From the NCBI GenBank assembly GCA_016781775.1, contig JADDPR010000554.1, positions 1 through 7,287 on the forward strand: a DNA stretch of 7,287 nucleotides, given 5' to 3'. A model generated the notes under the pieces. The model saw only the letters and a program-made list of their open reading frames with translations, did not search any database and was not told the DNA's origin. The translations under genes were made by a program, and so were the position numbers. This stretch comes from Rubrobacter sp. Its GTDB lineage: Bacteria > Actinomycetota > Rubrobacteria > Rubrobacterales > Rubrobacteraceae. This document shows, piece by piece, positions 1 through 6,726 of this stretch (within the stretch, counting starts at the first letter, position 1; the number at the start of each line of letters is the position of its first letter).

Positions 1-160
1 AGGCAAGGCGGTTCACCCGCTCTTCGAGCTCGCGGTAGGTGTAGCGCCGCTCGCCGTGAACGACGGCGGTCTTCTCAGGGAACACATATGCGCTGCGCCT
101 CAAGAAGCTCACCGGCGTGAGCTCCGTCCGGTATGCCTTCTCGCCCTGTCCTTGGGCCAT
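1..160 (-). CDS. AMP-forming acyl-CoA synthetase, N-terminal fragment (cut by left edge)
   Basis: This is the first 53 codons of a minus-strand gene that continues beyond base 1. It starts at ATG 160-158, and AAGGGG stands 5 nt upstream as a plausible ribosome-binding site. The peptide begins MAQGQGEKAY and carries the block PEKTAVVHGERRYTYREL near residues 28-45, then ERVNRLA. This is the usual opening of acyl-adenylate-forming ligases: the enzyme's N-terminal strand, then the Y-T-Y-x-E-L helix that precedes the first core motif. Such enzymes turn a carboxylic acid, ATP and CoA into acyl-CoA, AMP and pyrophosphate in the cytoplasm. The P-loop and catalytic lysine lie outside the window, so chain-length preference cannot be read. 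It follows phaC by 55 bp on the same strand with no strong hairpin between, so it may be the third gene of the phaEC transcript and supply acyl-CoA. The opening resembles medium/long-chain FadD-like or plant AAE-like enzymes more than acetyl-CoA synthetase. Confidence 0.82.
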   Translation of the reverse strand, partial: MAQGQGEKAYRTELTPVSFLRRSAYVFPEKTAVVHGERRYTYRELEERVNRLA

Positions 161-215
161 GGTTACCCCTTCCCCCTAAACTTTTCTTACGGCGCGTCGT
201 CCCACCGCCCCGCCA

Positions 216-1280
216 CTACTTCGAGCGGGGCTCCAGCCAGTCTCTGACCTTCGGCCACAGGCCCTTTCTCGCCCCGCGCCCCGTCAGCAGGCCGACGTGC
301 CCTGCGTCGAGGGCGACAAACTCCTTGTCTTCGCTGCCCACGAGGTGCATCGCCGCCTCGGCCTGCGGAAGAAAGACGAGGTGGTCCTTCTTGCCGGCGA
401 TGTTCAGGAAGGGGACCTTGATGTTCGAGAGGTCCACGCGGCGGCCGCGCAGCTTTATCTCCCCCTTTACGAGCCGGTTGTGCTGGTAGAAGTCCTCGAC
501 CCACTGCTTGTAAGCAGCCCCGGGCATCGGAATCGGGTCGTTGGCCCACTTGTTCATCGCCATCCAGGAGTTCATCGGCTTGTCGTTGAGGATCAGGTCC
601 CACATCATCATGTAGGAGCCGATGTAGTTTGTGATGGGGTTGAGCATGGCGGTCCCCGCGTAGGCGAAGTCCGCCGGCAGCGAGCCGTAGCTGTTCACGA
701 TAACGTCGGGGTCGTGGTTTTTTTCGTCGAACCACAGCCCGTAGAGCTTGCTGTTCTCCGGCGAGCAATCCACGGGGGTGGCGAGCAGGATCAGGTTCTT
801 CAACCCCTCCGGGAAGAGCGAGGAGTACATGAGGGCTTTGCAACCGCCCTGGCAGTACCCGAAGAGCGTGAGCTCGTCCTGGCGAGAGTTCCTCAAGACC
901 TTCTTCACCGCCCGCGGCATGTAGTCGAGGACCAGGTCCTCGAACGACATGTCGTCGTCCTCGGGACCGGGGATGCCCCAGTCGAGCAGATACACGTCGA
1001 AGCCCTCGTCCACGAGAAACTCGATAAAGGAGTTCCCCGGCACCAGATCCAGGCAGTACGAGCGGTTGAGCAGCGCGTAGATAAACAGGATCGGCACCCG
1101 ATGCTTTTTCTCGCGGCCGGGCTCGTAGTGGTAGAGCTTGGCCTTATTTCTGGACCAGACGACCTCCTTCGGGGTCTGGCCGGTGTTGACCTTCGCTCCC
1201 TCGGCGAGGATCCTGACCCCCCTGGCGTACTTGTCGAACAGGTTCTCGCCGTCCGTGGGGGCGGCAGTTCTCTCGACCAT
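216..1280 (-). CDS. phaC: Class III poly(3-hydroxyalkanoate) synthase, catalytic subunit PhaC
   Basis: This is the catalytic subunit of the two-component PHA synthase. It polymerises (R)-3-hydroxyacyl-CoA, mainly 3-hydroxybutyryl-CoA, into polyester at the surface of cytoplasmic granules and releases CoA. The 354-residue alpha/beta-hydrolase matches the roughly 355 residues usual for class III PhaC; class I enzymes are nearer 600. The lipase-like box GYCQGG is at residues 141-146 with nucleophile Cys143. The probable Asp is in GKKDHLV (Asp299) and the His in DAGHVGLL (His328). These positions track the Cys149/Asp302/His331 triad known for Allochromatium vinosum PhaC. The motif YLLDWG (97-102) is also typical of the family. 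The ATG directly follows the phaE stop codon. AAAGGGAAG at 1295-1287, inside the end of phaE, is its ribosome-binding site, with GGGA 8 nt from the start, so coupled translation is likely. All triad residues are present and nothing looks truncated. Identification is very secure; substrate range is inferred from class. Confidence 0.97.
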   Translation of the reverse strand: MVERTAAPTDGENLFDKYARGVRILAEGAKVNTGQTPKEVVWSRNKAKLYHYEPGREKKHRVPILFIYALLNRSYCLDLVPGNSFIEFLVDEGFDVYLLDWGIPGPEDDDMSFEDLVLDYMPRAVKKVLRNSRQDELTLFGYCQGGCKALMYSSLFPEGLKNLILLATPVDCSPENSKLYGLWFDEKNHDPDVIVNSYGSLPADFAYAGTAMLNPITNYIGSYMMMWDLILNDKPMNSWMAMNKWANDPIPMPGAAYKQWVEDFYQHNRLVKGEIKLRGRRVDLSNIKVPFLNIAGKKDHLVFLPQAEAAMHLVGSEDKEFVALDAGHVGLLTGRGARKGLWPKVRDWLEPRSK

Positions 1281-2144
1281 CTATTTCTTCCCTTTCCTGC
1301 GGGGGTCGCCCTTCTTCCCGGATTGGGGTCGGGCCGCATCGTCCGCCTCGGCGTCGTCGTTCGTGGCGGTATCGAGAGCCGCCAGGAGACGGTCCAGTTT
1401 CTCCTCGACCCGGGCGAGGTCGGAGCGGCTGTCGTCGAGCTTCTGCTCCAGCCCCTCGATGCGTCCTTCGAGGGCACCCACGGTCTCGGCGGTGGCCGGC
1501 CTGGCCTGGCCGTCCTCGAAGTCTTCGAACGCCTCCTCCAGCCGGTCCAGCTTGCCCTCCATGCCCACGACCAGCCGGGCCATCCGGGTATTGTCCGAGC
1601 GGGTGGAGAGCCGGAGGGTGTCGCCGAAGTATCGCTCGGCGGCACCGTGGAGGACGGTCTCCAGGGTCGCGTAGTTCTCCAGCAGGCGGCGCTGGTCGGC
1701 GAGGAACGTCTCGTTCTCCAGAATCTCCCGGATCATCTTCGACAGCGGCCCGTTGGTGGCGTTGTACAACCTCGTGTAGAAGTCCAGCGGGTCGGTCGGG
1801 ATCCTGCCATCCTCGAAAATCTGCCTCGGGACCTCTCGCGCCATCTCCGCCCATTGCGGCGCGAACCCCACGAGGAGCGACGCGTACTCGCCGTACCTGC
1901 GCCACACGTCGGTCGTCGCTTCGACCCACTGCGTCCAGAACTCTCCGGGGGGAGAAGCTCCTCCCGGCGGATTCCGAGCCTCCTCCTGAAAGCCGCTGGA
2001 CCACTGACGGTAGAGGCCGAAGGGGTCCATCAAGGCCTCCGCGTCGCCCCCCAGCACGCCGGACCACACCCTGGAGCTCGCTTCCAACCACTGCGTCCAG
2101 AGCCCTGTCGGGTCTAGGTTGACCTGGGGCCTCGTTTCCGACAT
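1281..2144 (-). CDS. phaE: Class III PHA synthase accessory subunit PhaE
   Basis: PhaE forms the active complex with PhaC and is needed for its activity; it has no catalytic residues of its own. The 287-residue protein is acidic and Trp-rich at the N-terminus. Its middle (about 132-183) holds the stretch GPLSKMIREILENE, a YATLETVLHGAAERYFG block and DTLRLSTRSD, which I recognise as the conserved PhaE region. Residues about 188-258 form long leucine-spaced heptads (GKLDRLEEAF, GRIEGLEQKL, ARVEEKLDRLLAAL), a likely coiled coil. It ends with an Asp-rich stretch and a basic tail (GKKGDPRRKGKK). The N-terminus holds a repeat, WTQWLEASSRVW (16-27) and WTQWVEATTDVW (70-81). I chose ATG 2144-2142 because AAGGGAG (2159-2153) lies 8 nt upstream. 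An in-frame TTG two codons earlier (2150-2148) would have only 2 nt of spacing. The stop touches the phaC start. PhaE diverges strongly between phyla; the call also rests on its position before class III phaC. Confidence 0.92.
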   Translation of the reverse strand: MSETRPQVNLDPTGLWTQWLEASSRVWSGVLGGDAEALMDPFGLYRQWSSGFQEEARNPPGGASPPGEFWTQWVEATTDVWRRYGEYASLLVGFAPQWAEMAREVPRQIFEDGRIPTDPLDFYTRLYNATNGPLSKMIREILENETFLADQRRLLENYATLETVLHGAAERYFGDTLRLSTRSDNTRMARLVVGMEGKLDRLEEAFEDFEDGQARPATAETVGALEGRIEGLEQKLDDSRSDLARVEEKLDRLLAALDTATNDDAEADDAARPQSGKKGDPRRKGKK

Positions 2145-2152
2145 CCTCAACG

Positions 2153-2159
2153 CTCCCTT
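2153..2159 (-). promoter_or_regulatory. Ribosome-binding site of phaE (decides start)
   Basis: Read on the minus strand, AAGGGAG sits 8 nt before ATG 2144-2142. It is only 2 nt before the alternative TTG at 2150-2148. This spacing favours the ATG start that gives MSETRPQVN. Confidence 0.6.
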
Positions 2160-2206
2160 CGCACGCTCAAACCTGACATCTCCCTCGACGGCCCGCCGTT
2201 ATCGGG

Positions 2207-2239
2207 CGTGCCCCCCGCGCGTCGGGCGCGAGGGGCACG
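2207..2239 (-). terminator. GC-rich hairpin after the MHS transporter gene, probable terminator
   Basis: An 8-bp arm CGTGCCCC (2207-2214) pairs with GGGGCACG (2232-2239). After one C/A mismatch, CGCGC (2216-2220) pairs with GCGCG (2226-2230) around the loop GTCGG. The whole is 33 nt. It begins 24 nt past the transporter stop codon on the minus strand. No T-run follows on either strand, so it is not a textbook intrinsic terminator. It may act as a U-less terminator, an RNA 3'-end stabiliser or a partial barrier before phaE. A smaller hairpin (GCCCG 2191-2195, CGGGC 2203-2207) lies directly beyond it. No convincing phaE promoter hexamers are visible in 2151-2206. Confidence 0.6.
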
Positions 2240-2263
2240 AGATGGTGCGGACAGAACCTCCTC

Positions 2264-3718
2264 CTAACGGGTCGCCGGGCCCCGCTCGCTCCCGACGGGC
2301 TCAGAGGCGCCGCGCGAGGCCTCCACGTCGTCCACGTCGGTCTGGTAGGTCTCCGTCAGCAAGAAGACCGAGACAAGCGTGACGACGCAAGTGATCGCCA
2401 TGTAGACGGAGATCGCGAACGAGGAGCCGAACCTCGCCAGCAGGGCGGTGGCGATAATCGGGGCGAGGGCGCCGCCAAAGATCGAACCGATCTGGTAGCC
2501 CAGGGAGGCCCCCGAGTAGCGGACCTTCGTGCTGAAGATCTCCGAGTAGAACGCCGCCTGCGGGCCGTACATCATGCTCAGAAACCCCTGTCCGACGACG
2601 AGGGCGAGCGTTATAAGCCAGAAAGACTCCGTGTTGACCAGCGGCCAGAAGGCGAAGGACCAGATCCCCAGGAGCGCCGCACCCGCCATGTAGATGCCGC
2701 GCCGACCATACTTGTCGGAGATGGCGGAGAAGAAGAGCAGCGCCGGAATCTGGAAGACGCTTGCTATGAGGACGGCGAAGAGTACCGTGCTCTGGTCCAT
2801 GCCCAGGATCTCCGGGTTCGTCGCGTAGGCGATGATGAACGCGATGAAGATGTAGAAGTTGGCGTTGATCGAGACGAACGCCCCGGCGGCGAGCGCGATC
2901 TGCTTGGGGTAGGTCTTGAACGCCTCTATGACCGGTGAGCCCTGGCGCTCCGCGGCCATCTCCGCCCGGACCGCCTCGACGCTCATGCCCCGCTCCTCGG
3001 CCGTGCGCCGGACGGTCTCCTCTTCCCGACGCTCCTTGACCTCCTGGAGGTGGCGGAAGGCGGGCGTGTCCTCCAGCTTGAGTTGGATGTACAGTCCGAC
3101 CCCCACGAGCGCGAGGCTCAGGAGGAACGGTATCCGCCAGCCGTATGCCTGGAAGAAATTGGGCGCGACGGCCGCGGTGACCGCCAGGAAGATCAGGTTG
3201 GCGAGGATGACCCCCACGGGGACGCCTACCTGGGCGAAACTCCCATAAAAGCCGCGCTTATCGTTCGGAGCACTCTCGGTCGCGAGCAATACGGCCCCGC
3301 CCCACTGCCCGCCGACGGCGAGTCCCTGAACGAAACGTAGGAGAATGAGTAGCAACGGTGCCAGCCAACCGATGGTGGAGTAAGGTGGCAGAAGACCTAT
3401 GAGGGTGGTCGCGATCCCCATCATCAACAGCGCCGTAACGAGAGCTTTCTTGCGCCCGGCCTTATCGCCGAAGTGTCCGAAAATCGCCCCGCCGATAGGA
3501 CGGGCGATAAACGCGACCGCAAAGGTGGCGAAAGAGGCGAGCGTCGCCACCAACGGCGGCAGGTTTCCCGAGAAGAATAGCGTAGGGAAGACCAGTGCCG
3601 CCGCTGTTCCGTAAATAAAGAAGTCGTACCACTCGATGCTAGATCCGGCCAGGCTCGTCAAGGCCACCTTCATGATGGAGCTCTCTGGCGCCTGTGCCCC
3701 CGTGCTGGCGCTAGCCAT
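2264..3718 (-). CDS. MHS-family MFS transporter (metabolite:H+ symporter), complete
   Basis: This is an inner-membrane, probably proton-coupled, carrier of the metabolite:H+ symporter group within the major facilitator superfamily. Relatives carry organic acids, shikimate, proline/betaine or similar small metabolites. The 484-residue protein has about 12 hydrophobic helices. It opens with SSIEWYDFFIYGTAAAL (26-42), a hallmark of MHS transporters. The loop 2-3 motif GHFGDKAGRKKAL is at 81-93, RFVQGLAVGGQWGGAVLL at 128-145, and the second-half copy SDKYGRR at 334-340. The usual family Glu in GGE-W-G is Gln138 here. The central cytoplasmic loop (about 213-270) carries an unusually long, highly charged helical stretch around 223-260. 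The C-terminal tail is hydrophilic. ATG 3718 is chosen because GGGAGG (3729-3724) lies 5 nt upstream. The gene sits between the acetoacetyl-CoA synthetase and phaE with a hairpin on each side, so it may be its own transcription unit. Substrate is unknown; 3-hydroxybutyrate or acetoacetate is a context-based guess. Confidence 0.93.
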   Translation of the reverse strand: MASASTGAQAPESSIMKVALTSLAGSSIEWYDFFIYGTAAALVFPTLFFSGNLPPLVATLASFATFAVAFIARPIGGAIFGHFGDKAGRKKALVTALLMMGIATTLIGLLPPYSTIGWLAPLLLILLRFVQGLAVGGQWGGAVLLATESAPNDKRGFYGSFAQVGVPVGVILANLIFLAVTAAVAPNFFQAYGWRIPFLLSLALVGVGLYIQLKLEDTPAFRHLQEVKERREEETVRRTAEERGMSVEAVRAEMAAERQGSPVIEAFKTYPKQIALAAGAFVSINANFYIFIAFIIAYATNPEILGMDQSTVLFAVLIASVFQIPALLFFSAISDKYGRRGIYMAGAALLGIWSFAFWPLVNTESFWLITLALVVGQGFLSMMYGPQAAFYSEIFSTKVRYSGASLGYQIGSIFGGALAPIIATALLARFGSSFAISVYMAITCVVTLVSVFLLTETYQTDVDDVEASRGASEPVGSERGPATR

Positions 3719-3800
3719 GCATACCTCCCATTACCGCTCCTTCCCTAATTCCGTCTCGCGGTTGGGATGCCCTGCCCAGCTTTCGCTGCCATCTCCAGTG

Positions 3801-3816
3801 GCGCCCGTGCGGGTGC
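3801..3816. other. Short hairpin in the gap between synthetase and transporter genes
   Basis: GCGCCC (3801-3806) pairs with GGGTGC (3811-3816) around GTGC, with one G-T wobble. It lies in the leader side of the transporter gene and beyond the larger hairpin at 3834-3857. It could be part of a leader or terminator structure, or mere chance in GC-rich DNA. The rest of the 164-bp gap holds the transporter ribosome-binding site and no promoter hexamers I can defend. Confidence 0.25.
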
Positions 3817-3833
3817 ATCCCTTTCCCCTTTCA

Positions 3834-3857
3834 CCGGGCAGGTTATTGTCTGCCCGG
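3834..3857 (-). terminator. Hairpin after the acetoacetyl-CoA synthetase gene, probable terminator
   Basis: CCGGGCAG (3834-3841) is perfectly complementary to CTGCCCGG (3850-3857) around the 8-nt loop GTTATTGT. It starts 25 nt past the stop codon of the synthetase gene on the minus strand, which suits a transcript end for the bdhA-synthetase unit. The sequence beyond it on the minus strand is purine-rich (TGAAAGGGGAAAG) and has no T-run. It would therefore be a U-less terminator or an RNA-stabilising stem. Confidence 0.6.
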
Positions 3858-3882
3858 CCTCGCGTCAAATGTGCCGGACCGT

Positions 3883-5871
3883 TTACCCCCCGAGCTTCCC
3901 GGCGAGACCGACGAAGTCGTCGAGCACCCCGGGGTTGGCGAGGGAGTCGCGGCTCGCCGCCTTCTCGGCGGGGGTGCCGGAGAGGATCTTCTTTACCGGA
4001 ACCTCCAGCTTCTTGCCGTTGAGGGTCCTCGGGATCTCCTCGACCGCCAGGATCTCGTCCGGCACGTGTCGAGGCGAGCAGTTCTCCCGGATGCTCCCCT
4101 TTATCTTATTGACCAGCCCATCGTCCAGCTCTGCGTTCTCCTGAAGGACGACGAAAAGTGGCATGTAGGCCGAGCCGTCGGGCTTGTGCAGATCGACGAC
4201 GAGGGAGTCGGCGACCTCGGGGACGGCCTCGACGGCACGGTAGATCTCGGCGGTCCCCATCCTCACCCCGCCCCGGTTTATCGTCGAGTCGCTGCGACCG
4301 TAGATCACGCAGGAGCCGTCGGGCTTTATCTTGATCCAATCGCCGTGACGCCACACCCCGGGGTACATATCGAAGTAGCTCTCCCTGTAACGCTCCCCGT
4401 CCGGATCGTTCCACAGGTAGATCGGCATCGAGGGCATCGGCTCGGTGATGACGAGCTCCCCGACCTCGTCGATAAGGGGGTTCCCTGCCTCGTCGAATGC
4501 TTCGACCTTCGCCCCGAGCGAACGGCACTGAAGCTCCCCGCTCCTTACCGGCAAGAGCGGGCACCCGCCGACGAAGGCGGTACAGAGGTCCGTCCCACCG
4601 CTCGTCGAGAACAGCCAGACGTCCCCCCTGACGTGCCCGTACACCCAGTCGAAGCCCTCGGGGGGCAGGGGCGAGCCCGTGGAGCCGATGCTCTCCAGCG
4701 CGGAGAGGTCGAAGTCTCTCCCGGGCTCTATGCCGGCCTTCATGCAGCTCGTCAGGTAGCCGGCGCTGGTGCCGAAGCAGGTCATCCCGGTCTCCTGGGC
4801 GAACTCCCAGAGGGAGTTCATGTTCGGGTAGCCGGGGTTGCCGTCGTAGAGCAGGATCGTGGCGCCCGAGAGGAGCCCCCCCACCGTGAAGTTCCACATC
4901 ATCCAGCCCGTCGTGGTGAACCAGAACAGACGGCTCCTCGGGCCCAGGTTGGCGTGCAGCGCGAGCTTCTTGAGCTGCTCGATCAGGATGCCGCCCTGAC
5001 TCTGCACGATCGCCTTCGGGAGTCCCGTCGTCCCGGACGAGTAGAGCACCCACAAAGGATGGTCGAACGGCACCTGCTCGAAGGTAAGCTCCGACCCCTC
5101 GTTGCCGGAGACGAGATCGTCCCAGGGGACCACGTCGCGCAACGCCCCGACTTCCGGGTCCTCCTTGAGATAAGGCACGACTACGGTCTTCTCCAGCGAG
5201 GGCATCTCGCGCTGAAGCCGCGCCACGACCTCCGTCCGATCGTACTCCTTGCCGCCGTAGCTGTAACCGTCCACGGCGAACAGGACCTTCGGCTCGATCT
5301 GCGCGAAGCGGTCCACCACGCTCCCGGGCCCGAAGTCCGGCGAGCAGCTCGACCAGACGGCCCCTATGGAGGCGGTGGCGAGAAAGGCCACCGCAGCCTC
5401 CGGGGAGTTCGGCACGTACGCCACCACCCTGTCCCCGCGTCCGACGCCCAGAGATTTAAGGCCCGCCGCCACCGCCGCGACCTTCTCTCTGAGCTCGCGC
5501 CAGGAGAGCTCACCCAGAGGCCTCATCTCCGAGCGGTACATGATCGCCGGCTCGTCAGGACGTGTGTCGGCGTGCCTGAGGGCGTGCTGGGCATAGTTGA
5601 GCTCGGCGCCCTCGAACCACTCCGCCCCCGGCATCTTCCGCTCGCCGAGCACCCGCATGTAAGGCTTCGACGCCTCGACGCCGCAGTACTCCCAGATCGA
5701 GGCCCAGAACGCCTCGAGCTCCGTCACCGACCACTCCCACAGCTCCTCGTAGTTCTCGAAGGAGAGGCCTTTCTCCTCCGAGAGCCAGCGCATGTAGGCC
5801 GTGATGCTGGCGTTCTCCTTGAACTCTTCGGTTGGCTCCCAGAGGAGGGTGCCCTCTGCCGCTTCGGTCAT
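3883..5871 (-). CDS. aacS: Acetoacetyl-CoA synthetase (acetoacetate-CoA ligase)
   Basis: It activates free acetoacetate with ATP and CoA to acetoacetyl-CoA, AMP and pyrophosphate in the cytoplasm. This returns the BdhA product to central metabolism or to PHB synthesis. At 662 residues it is full length for this family (about 650-670). An acetyl-CoA-synthetase-type N-terminal domain occupies about 35-95 (YEELWEWSV, PGAEWFEGAELNYA). The ATP-binding P-loop YSSGTTGLPKAI is at 277-288, STSGGTDL at 422-429, WRHGDW at 507-512 and GRSDSTINRGGVRMGTAEIY at 525-544. The adenylation lysine should be Lys620 in PRTLNGKKLEVPVKK. The stretches VWSSCSPDFG (172-181) and the NGKKLEVPVKK ending favour acetoacetate-CoA ligase over acetyl- or propionyl-CoA synthetase. 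ATG 5871 has AAAGGA (5884-5879) 7 nt upstream. It lies 57 bp after bdhA on the same strand, which fits a two-gene operon. Assignment to acetoacetate is strong from motifs and neighbour, though no assay can be read from sequence. Confidence 0.94.
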   Translation of the reverse strand: MTEAAEGTLLWEPTEEFKENASITAYMRWLSEEKGLSFENYEELWEWSVTELEAFWASIWEYCGVEASKPYMRVLGERKMPGAEWFEGAELNYAQHALRHADTRPDEPAIMYRSEMRPLGELSWRELREKVAAVAAGLKSLGVGRGDRVVAYVPNSPEAAVAFLATASIGAVWSSCSPDFGPGSVVDRFAQIEPKVLFAVDGYSYGGKEYDRTEVVARLQREMPSLEKTVVVPYLKEDPEVGALRDVVPWDDLVSGNEGSELTFEQVPFDHPLWVLYSSGTTGLPKAIVQSQGGILIEQLKKLALHANLGPRSRLFWFTTTGWMMWNFTVGGLLSGATILLYDGNPGYPNMNSLWEFAQETGMTCFGTSAGYLTSCMKAGIEPGRDFDLSALESIGSTGSPLPPEGFDWVYGHVRGDVWLFSTSGGTDLCTAFVGGCPLLPVRSGELQCRSLGAKVEAFDEAGNPLIDEVGELVITEPMPSMPIYLWNDPDGERYRESYFDMYPGVWRHGDWIKIKPDGSCVIYGRSDSTINRGGVRMGTAEIYRAVEAVPEVADSLVVDLHKPDGSAYMPLFVVLQENAELDDGLVNKIKGSIRENCSPRHVPDEILAVEEIPRTLNGKKLEVPVKKILSGTPAEKAASRDSLANPGVLDDFVGLAGKLGG

Positions 5872-5928
5872 GCTTTCTTCCTTTCCCCTAGTCTCACCGG
5901 TGCCGCGGTGGCCTCGAAGCGCTCCCCC

Positions 5929-6717
5929 CTACCACTGAGCGGTCGCGGCACCGTCCATGGTCAGGGAGGCTCCCGTGATAAACGATGCCTCGGGCGCGCA
6001 GAGGAACGCAACGAGCTCGGCCACCTCCTCGGGCTCGACGAGGCGCTTTATCGCCGGGCCCGTGAGCATGACCTTCTCGATGACCTCGCCCTCGGAGATG
6101 CCGCGCGTCCGGGCTTGGTCGGCGATCTGGCCCTCCACCAGGGGCGTCCTCACGTAGGCCGGGCAGATGCAGTTGGAGGTCACCCCGTGCGGCCCGCCCT
6201 CCAGCGCGATCACCTTGTTCAGCCCCTCCAGCCCGTGCTTGGCCGAGATGTAAGCCGCCTTGTACGGAGAGGCCCGAAGCCCGTGCACGCTCGAAATGTT
6301 GACGACACGCCCCCAGCCCTTCTCGTACATGTGGGGAAGCGCCTTCTGCACGATCCTGAACGGCGCCTCGAGCATAACCTTGAGGATCGTCGAAAACTTC
6401 TCGGGCGGGAACTCCTCGATCGCCGCCACGTGTTGCAGCCCCGCGTTGTTTACCACGACGTCGGCCTCGACCCGCAATGCATCCAGCGCCGCGTAATCCG
6501 AGAGGTCGGCCTCAACCGCCTCGCCGCCGATCCCGTCGGCCACCTCCCGCGCCGCCTCGCCGTTGAGGTCCAGCACCGTCACGACAGCGCCCGCCCTCGC
6601 CAACCGCTCGGCGCACGCCCGGCCGATCCCGCTCGCCGCCCCGGTGACCAGGGCGCTCCGCCCCGTCAGGTCCAGGTTGACGGCGGTGGTCCCCGGCTTC
6701 ACAAAGGACTCGCCCAT
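5929..6717 (-). CDS. bdhA: D-3-hydroxybutyrate dehydrogenase (short-chain dehydrogenase)
   Basis: It interconverts (R)-3-hydroxybutyrate and acetoacetate with NAD+/NADH in the cytoplasm, the step after PHB is hydrolysed. From the chosen start it has 262 residues, against about 255-260 for the family. The Rossmann motif TGAASGIG is at 25-32 and the NAD-selecting Asp50 ends strand 2. NNAG is at 90-93. The catalytic set is Ser143 (NISSVHG), Tyr156 and Lys160 (YISAK). Gln95, His145, Lys153 and Gln197 match, each one position on, the substrate carboxylate-binding Gln94/His144/Lys152/Gln196 of Pseudomonas fragi 3-hydroxybutyrate dehydrogenase, so the substrate is well supported. In-frame ATGs also occur at 6753 (GGGGA 4 nt upstream) and 6780. 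I prefer ATG 6717, which has GGGAGG 3 nt upstream (slightly close) and removes a non-conserved leader; the AT-rich DNA at 6764-6786 looks more like promoter than coding sequence. The synthetase gene follows 57 bp later; only a weak 5-bp stem (5895-5910) lies between. Confidence 0.95.
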   Translation of the reverse strand: MGESFVKPGTTAVNLDLTGRSALVTGAASGIGRACAERLARAGAVVTVLDLNGEAAREVADGIGGEAVEADLSDYAALDALRVEADVVVNNAGLQHVAAIEEFPPEKFSTILKVMLEAPFRIVQKALPHMYEKGWGRVVNISSVHGLRASPYKAAYISAKHGLEGLNKVIALEGGPHGVTSNCICPAYVRTPLVEGQIADQARTRGISEGEVIEKVMLTGPAIKRLVEPEEVAELVAFLCAPEASFITGASLTMDGAATAQW

Positions 6718-6720
6718 TGC

Positions 6721-6726
6721 CCTCCC
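6721..6726 (-). promoter_or_regulatory. Ribosome-binding site of bdhA (preferred start)
   Basis: GGGAGG on the minus strand ends 3 nt before ATG 6717-6715. The match to the 16S tail is strong, but the spacing is shorter than ideal. The competing ATG 6753 has GGGGA 4 nt upstream. Family length decides for 6717. Confidence 0.45.

Noticed and set aside
161..215. Terminator or promoter between phaC and the acyl-CoA synthetase
   Set aside because: Only an imperfect palindrome (ACGGCGCGTCGT, 190-201) and an A/T patch are present; neither forms a convincing stem or promoter.
905..1645. Minus-strand overlapping frames across the phaE-phaC junction (for example 905-1645 and 1144-2091)
   Set aside because: Out-of-frame readings with Arg/Pro/Ser-rich, low-complexity products, overlapping two genes whose frames are fixed by conserved motifs.
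297..2117. A 606-codon open frame on the plus strand opposite phaC and phaE
   Set aside because: Same reasoning: it mirrors the codon pattern of two real genes, shows no domain and has no ribosome-binding context worth noting.
2151..2206. A phaEC promoter in the gap before phaE (GATAAC as -10)
   Set aside because: No -35 partner at a sensible distance, and the hexamer lies inside the loop of a small hairpin. The evidence is too weak to list.
5895..5910. Small hairpin CACCG-gtgccg-CGGTG between bdhA and the synthetase gene, as a terminator
   Set aside because: Only a 5-bp stem with no T-run, in a 57-bp gap between two functionally linked genes; chance pairing in GC-rich DNA is likely.
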